Positions 6,897 to 9,383 of a DNA stretch of 9,383 bases are shown one piece after another. The translations under genes and the position numbers were made by a program. How positions within the stretch are numbered: the first letter of the stretch is position 1; the number at the start of each line of letters is the position of its first letter. The DNA lies in NCBI GenBank assembly GCA_947629855.1, contig CANRFI010000042.1, positions 1 to 9,383 of the forward strand, read 5' to 3'. Below the pieces are notes generated by a model. The model was not told the DNA's origin, ran no database searches, and saw only the letters and a program-made list of their open reading frames with translations. The stretch is from an uncultured Clostridia bacterium. Its GTDB lineage: Bacteria > Bacillota_A > Clostridia > TANB77 > CAG-508.

Positions 6897-6940
6897 AGTA
6901 TGGGCTTACAAAACATTTTGTAAAATCCGACCTTTGACCT
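6884..6940 (-). terminator. Nested hairpin terminator after jag
   Basis: On the minus strand the outer arms AGGTCAAAG (6932-6940) and CTTTGACCT (6890-6898) enclose a second perfect hairpin, TTACAAAA/TTTTGTAA (6906-6923). The outer stem runs into a tract of seven T (6884-6890). It lies directly after the jag stop and ends the rpmH-to-jag transcript. The two stems are separated by unpaired seven-base strands on each side. Confidence 0.8.
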
Positions 6941-6958
6941 CTGATTTTATCTATATAT

Positions 6959-7660
6959 TTATTTTTTTAATGAAATTACTACTCTTCTAAAAGGCTCCTC
7001 TCCTACACTAGTAGTTTCTACTTTTGGATTTTGTTGTAATTTACTATGAATAATTTTTCTTTCATATGCTTGCATTGGCTCTAACTTAACTGCTTTCTTT
7101 GTTTTTATTACAGTTTTTGCAACTTTTTCTGCTAATTCTTCTAATGTTTTTTCTCTTTTTTGTTTATATCCCTCTATATCTAAAATAACTCTTACTTTGT
7201 TTTCTATGCCCTTTCCTGCAATAGCTGTCAATATATTTTGAAGTGCATATAATGTTTCTCCTCTATAACCAATTAAATATCCTAATTCTTTATTTGTTAT
7301 GTTAACATTTATATATTGTTTTGATGATGTTACATTATATGTAGTTCCTTCTGGTAAGTGCTTTACAAAGTCTTTTAAAAAGTTTTCTAGATTTGTTTTT
7401 GCTTTTTCTTGCTCTTCATTACTTAGTTCTATTTCTCTTTTTGGTTTGTTCTCTATTTCATTTTGCTTTACTTCTTTCCCCTCTTTTAAAGTTAATTCTA
7501 CTTTTACAACTCTTGGGGTTAAAATGCTAAAAAAACTTCTTTTATCTTCATTTTCTAGAACTTTTATTTCAACACTATTTCTTGAAACATTTAATTTTTT
7601 TAAACCATTTTCAATTGCTTCATTTGTAGTCTTTCCTTCAGAAATAATGGTCTTTTCCAT
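6959..7660 (-). CDS. jag: RNA-binding protein Jag / KhpB (Jag-N, KH, R3H)
   Basis: A 233-residue Jag (KhpB/EloR) protein, an RNA-binding regulator that with KhpA affects cell elongation and division in Firmicutes. A Jag-N domain occupies about 1-58, followed by a charged linker (about 59-90) and a KH domain with the GxxG loop GYRG at 131-134 in ELGYLIGYRGETLYALQ. The R3H domain carries YERKIIHSKLQ, with R201 and H205, and the family ending TTSVGEEPFRRVVISLKK. The start ATG at 7660 is three bases from the yidC stop, and its GGAGG (7668-7672) lies in the final codons of yidC, so the two are translationally coupled. A terminator follows. The linker is low-complexity, rich in Lys and Glu. Confidence 0.95.
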   Translation of the reverse strand: MEKTIISEGKTTNEAIENGLKKLNVSRNSVEIKVLENEDKRSFFSILTPRVVKVELTLKEGKEVKQNEIENKPKREIELSNEEQEKAKTNLENFLKDFVKHLPEGTTYNVTSSKQYINVNITNKELGYLIGYRGETLYALQNILTAIAGKGIENKVRVILDIEGYKQKREKTLEELAEKVAKTVIKTKKAVKLEPMQAYERKIIHSKLQQNPKVETTSVGEEPFRRVVISLKK

Positions 7661-7662
7661 AT

Positions 7663-8578
7663 TTATTCCTCCTTAAGATCTTCTTTTTCTAATATTTTAT
7701 TTAATATTAATCTTTCTAAAATCATAAGAATATTGTTTACAAGCCAATATAAAGCTAATCCTAAAGGTGCAATAAATGCAATAGATATTGACATAATTGG
7801 CATCATCCATGACATCATTTTATTTGTTTGCATAATACTATCTAGTTCGTTTTCATCTTTTTCATTATTTGTTTCTTTTCCTGTTTCACCATCTATTACT
7901 GTTTCTTTCTTTTTCTTATTCTGTTTTTCTTGCATTTGAGTTGTCATTCTGATTGAAATAAATGATGATATTATATATAAAACAGGTATAATATATACTG
8001 TATAGTCTGTCATATTTTGTTGTGGTATTTTGCTTAAGTCTAATCCTAAGAAATTCATTTGAAGATTTAGCTTATCTACTGTGCTATCTTCTGGATTTTT
8101 CTCTTTTAAGAAGTTATATTCTCTAATTAGATCTATTTCTGGATATACATTACTTACTTCTCTTCCATCTTCTTTTATTTGTTCAACATATGTATTCATT
8201 TTGTCTTTTTCTTCATTATTTGTTTTTTGCATATATGTAATTGGACTTCTTACTAAATAAAAAATTGATAATAGAAGTAATATTTGAATAATTGCTGTTA
8301 AACATCCGACTAAATGGACTCATTTTTTCTGTTTTATATAAACTCATTATTTCTTGGTTCATTTTTTCTGGATCGTTTTTATATTTAAATTGTATTACCT
8401 GCATTTTTTCTTGTAGCTTTACACTTTTCTTCATTGTTCTTTGCTGTTTTATAGATAATGGTAATAATACTAATTTTATGATTATTGTAAATAGTATAAT
8501 AGCTAAACCATAATTATTTACTATGTTATATAAGATTGCTAATACATAACCAAATATATTTGCAAAAAATTCAAACAT
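7663..8578 (-). CDS. yidC: Membrane protein insertase YidC, with +1 frameshift
   Basis: YidC/Oxa1 insertase (SpoIIIJ type), which inserts and folds membrane proteins with or without SecYEG. From ATG 8578 the frame gives a hydrophobic N-terminus (about 7-40), a cytoplasmic basic hairpin (about 43-88) and MSPFS. A +1 shift over the C at 8308 is then required for GCLTAIIQ, the conserved start of the next membrane segment (91-116). FLGLDLSK (176-183), a membrane segment near 190-208, a highly charged stretch (216-246) and two further hydrophobic segments (about 255-292) complete 304 residues. Without the shift the product ends after 120 residues at 8216. The groove arginine of the family is Lys35 here (TIIIKLVLLPL). 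No lipoprotein signal is seen. Downstream frame and domains are intact, so this is not an old pseudogene. Confidence 0.92.
7668..7672 (-). promoter_or_regulatory. jag ribosome binding site inside the end of yidC
   Basis: GGAGG comes from the yidC C-terminal codons AAG GAG GAA TAA, the same junction sequence as parA-parB. It implies that jag translation depends on ribosomes finishing the frameshifted yidC frame. Confidence 0.75.
8305..8311 (-). other. +1 frameshift site AGT-C-GGA in yidC
   Basis: The minus strand reads CCA TTT AGT CGG ATG TTT in the zero frame, while the YidC family needs S-G-C-L, that is AGT then GGA TGT TTA. One extra C (8308) again creates a zero-frame CGG followed by A. 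The AGU tRNA would re-pair poorly on GUC, so out-of-frame binding of Gly-tRNA at GGA, or four-base reading of CGGA, fits better than P-site slippage. AGTGGAT without the extra C occurs normally in parA. Confidence 0.8.
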
Positions 8579-8600
8579 TAATATTTTCCTCCCTTTAAGC

Positions 8601-8819
8601 CTATTTTAGTGGGTCATATCCACCCTTTGAAAACGGATTACATCTTAATATTCTATAAATTCCTTTTAATAATCCCTTCCCTGCTCCATATTTTTGTATT
8701 GCTTGTTTTGTGTATTCTGAACAGGTTGGATAATATTTACAGTGAATATTTTTTGTTTCTAACCATAAAGATATGTGCTTTTGATACTTATTAATTAACC
8801 AAATTAATACTCTTTTCAT
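8601..8819 (-). CDS. yidD: Membrane protein insertion efficiency factor YidD
   Basis: A complete 72-residue YidD, a small, probably membrane-associated protein thought to assist YidC-dependent insertion. The family signature is clear: [19 protein letters not shown] (about 27-45), with the two cysteines of the CxxYPTCSEY block, then [21 protein letters not shown] to the end with the third cysteine. An amphipathic N-terminal helix ([12 protein letters not shown]) precedes it. The ATG overlaps the rnpA stop by four bases (ATGA, 8816-8819), and yidC starts 22 bases after its stop. The ATGA overlap indicates translational coupling to rnpA. Confidence 0.96.
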   Translation of the reverse strand: MKRVLIWLINKYQKHISLWLETKNIHCKYYPTCSEYTKQAIQKYGAGKGLLKGIYRILRCNPFSKGGYDPLK

Positions 8820-9169
8820 ACTGATTCCTCTATTATTTCTGCTTTTTTTAATATCTTTTCCATATCATTTTTTATGTTTTCAAATGTGGCGTTTTCAATT
8901 TTTATTTTCTTTTTCCATAAAAAAATTATGCAATATCCACTTCTTGTTTTGTCTTCATAGAAATAATAACTTTCTTTTATTAATCTTTTTAGCTTGTTTC
9001 TTTTTACGGCTTTGCATAGTTTATGGCTAATTGCTATTCCTAAAAAATTTTTTTCTTCTTGATTGGCTTTTTTTATAAAAGCCTCTATAAATCTACCAGA
9101 ATAGTATTTTCCATTTGACAATATTTCTTTGAATTCATAATTTTTTTTTAATTTTTTTGTTTTTTTCAT
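8816..9169 (-). CDS. rnpA: Ribonuclease P protein component
   Basis: A 117-residue RnpA, the protein subunit of RNase P, which helps the catalytic RNA bind and cut the 5' leader of precursor tRNAs. It has the basic N-terminal [16 protein letters not shown], the [12 protein letters not shown] strand (about 20-31), and the diagnostic RNR-type motif [13 protein letters not shown] at about 54-66. Length is normal. The ribosome site before ATG 9169 is weak (AAGG in an A-rich stretch), while the preceding gene rpmH has a strong one, in keeping with the much larger need for L34. The stop overlaps the yidD start. Confidence 0.96.
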   Translation of the reverse strand: MKKTKKLKKNYEFKEILSNGKYYSGRFIEAFIKKANQEEKNFLGIAISHKLCKAVKRNKLKRLIKESYYFYEDKTRSGYCIIFLWKKKIKIENATFENIKNDMEKILKKAEIIEESV

Positions 9170-9187
9170 TCTTTTTTTCCTTAAATT

Positions 9188-9232
9188 TTATGATTAAAAA
9201 AACCTTTTAAAGTGTTTTCTTTTTTATCATAA
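9188..9232. repeat. Inverted repeat between rpmH and rnpA
   Basis: TTATGATTAAAAAAA (9188-9202) pairs with TTTTTTATCATAA (9220-9232) with a small bulge, enclosing an AT-rich loop. It fills most of the 64 bases between the rpmH stop and the rnpA start. It could be a partial terminator or processing stem that lets rpmH be expressed well above rnpA; the sequence alone does not decide. Confidence 0.5.
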
Positions 9233-9233
9233 C

Positions 9234-9368
9234 TTAAGCTGTTAATTTTTTTCTACCTTTTGCTCTTCTTGCTTTTATTATATCTCTTCCTGATTTTGTT
9301 TCCATTCTTTTTCTGAATCCATGTTCTTTCTTTTCTTGTCTATTTTTTGGTTGATATGTTCTTTTCAT
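9234..9368 (-). CDS. rpmH: 50S ribosomal protein L34
   Basis: A complete 44-residue L34, among the smallest ribosomal proteins, which binds 23S rRNA. The start [20 protein letters not shown] and the ending [11 protein letters not shown] are the unmistakable family signatures, with the HGFRKRM core at residues 21-27. The ATG is at 9368 and the stop TAA at 9234-9236. GGAGG lies ten bases upstream at the window edge. It is the first gene of the rpmH-rnpA-yidD-yidC-jag cluster; in Firmicutes dnaA and oriC usually lie just upstream, here outside the window. All arginines are AGA. Confidence 0.98.
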   Translation of the reverse strand: MKRTYQPKNRQEKKEHGFRKRMETKSGRDIIKARRAKGRKKLTA

Positions 9369-9378
9369 TTTCCCTACA

Positions 9379-9383
9379 CCTCC
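9379..9383 (-). promoter_or_regulatory. rpmH ribosome binding site
   Basis: GGAGG at the right edge of the window, ten bases before the rpmH ATG. The promoter must lie beyond the window. Confidence 0.7.

Noticed and set aside
6884..6940. T-box or other riboswitch before mnmE
   Set aside because: No T-box sequence or known aptamer core was seen; the element is explained as a terminator after jag.
4868..8311. Reassignment of CGG to another amino acid as the explanation of the two CGG sites
   Set aside because: A changed meaning of CGG would keep the zero frame, which ends at 4842 and 8216; only a one-base shift restores the proteins. Reassignment cannot by itself explain the data.
4868..8311. 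A generic sequencing artefact at TGGA or TCGGA
   Set aside because: TCGGA is read normally as ATC GGA in mnmE, and AGTGGAT without an extra C occurs in parA, so the motif does not always gain a base. Error is still possible and is listed as the first test.
1..9383. CRISPR arrays, insertion sequences, phage genes or attachment sites
   Set aside because: No spaced direct repeats, transposase-like or integrase-like frames were found; the gene order is the standard Firmicute origin flank.

Overview
This is an AT-rich window from the chromosomal origin region of a low-GC Gram-positive bacterium, most likely a Clostridia-type Firmicute and possibly an uncultured one. Every gene lies on the minus strand. 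Read from right to left, the order is rpmH, rnpA, yidD, yidC, jag, then mnmE, mnmG, rsmG, then parA, parB and a DUF4446 gene, and finally a tRNA-Ser(UGA) cut by the left edge. This is the classic Firmicute oriC-flank order, and DUF4446 after parB followed by a serine tRNA is a Clostridium-like arrangement. dnaA and oriC would be expected beyond the right edge.

Layout: 9368-6959 holds the ribosome and membrane-insertion block (L34, RNase P protein, YidD, YidC, Jag/KhpB), closed by a nested hairpin terminator at 6884-6940. 6797-2467 holds the tRNA-wobble and 16S methylation block (MnmE, MnmG, RsmG), closed by an 18-bp perfect terminator hairpin at 2391-2428. 2310-153 holds the segregation block (ParA, ParB, DUF4446). 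A strong promoter at 109-137 drives the tRNA. The only stretch over 300 bases without a gene is 5073-5432, an A-rich (gene strand) leader between mnmE and mnmG.

The most striking observation is that two essential-type, conserved genes, mnmG and yidC, are each interrupted by one extra base, and in both the disruption has the same form. An NNU codon is followed by CGG in the zero frame; skipping one C restores the reading frame at a GGA codon for an invariant family glycine (CTT-C-GGA in mnmG, AGT-C-GGA in yidC). By my hand count, CGG appears in the reading frame nowhere else among the roughly 2,800 codons of this window, while CGA, CGT, AGA and AGG are used. This suggests that CGG is an unassigned or hungry codon and that NNU-CGG-A acts as a +1 recoding site (out-of-frame pairing by tRNA-Gly, or four-base CGGA decoding), comparable in logic to the single-base insertions tolerated in glass-sponge mitochondrial genes. 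Sequencing or assembly error has to be excluded first. No other system outside the ordinary oriC-flank gene set was seen.
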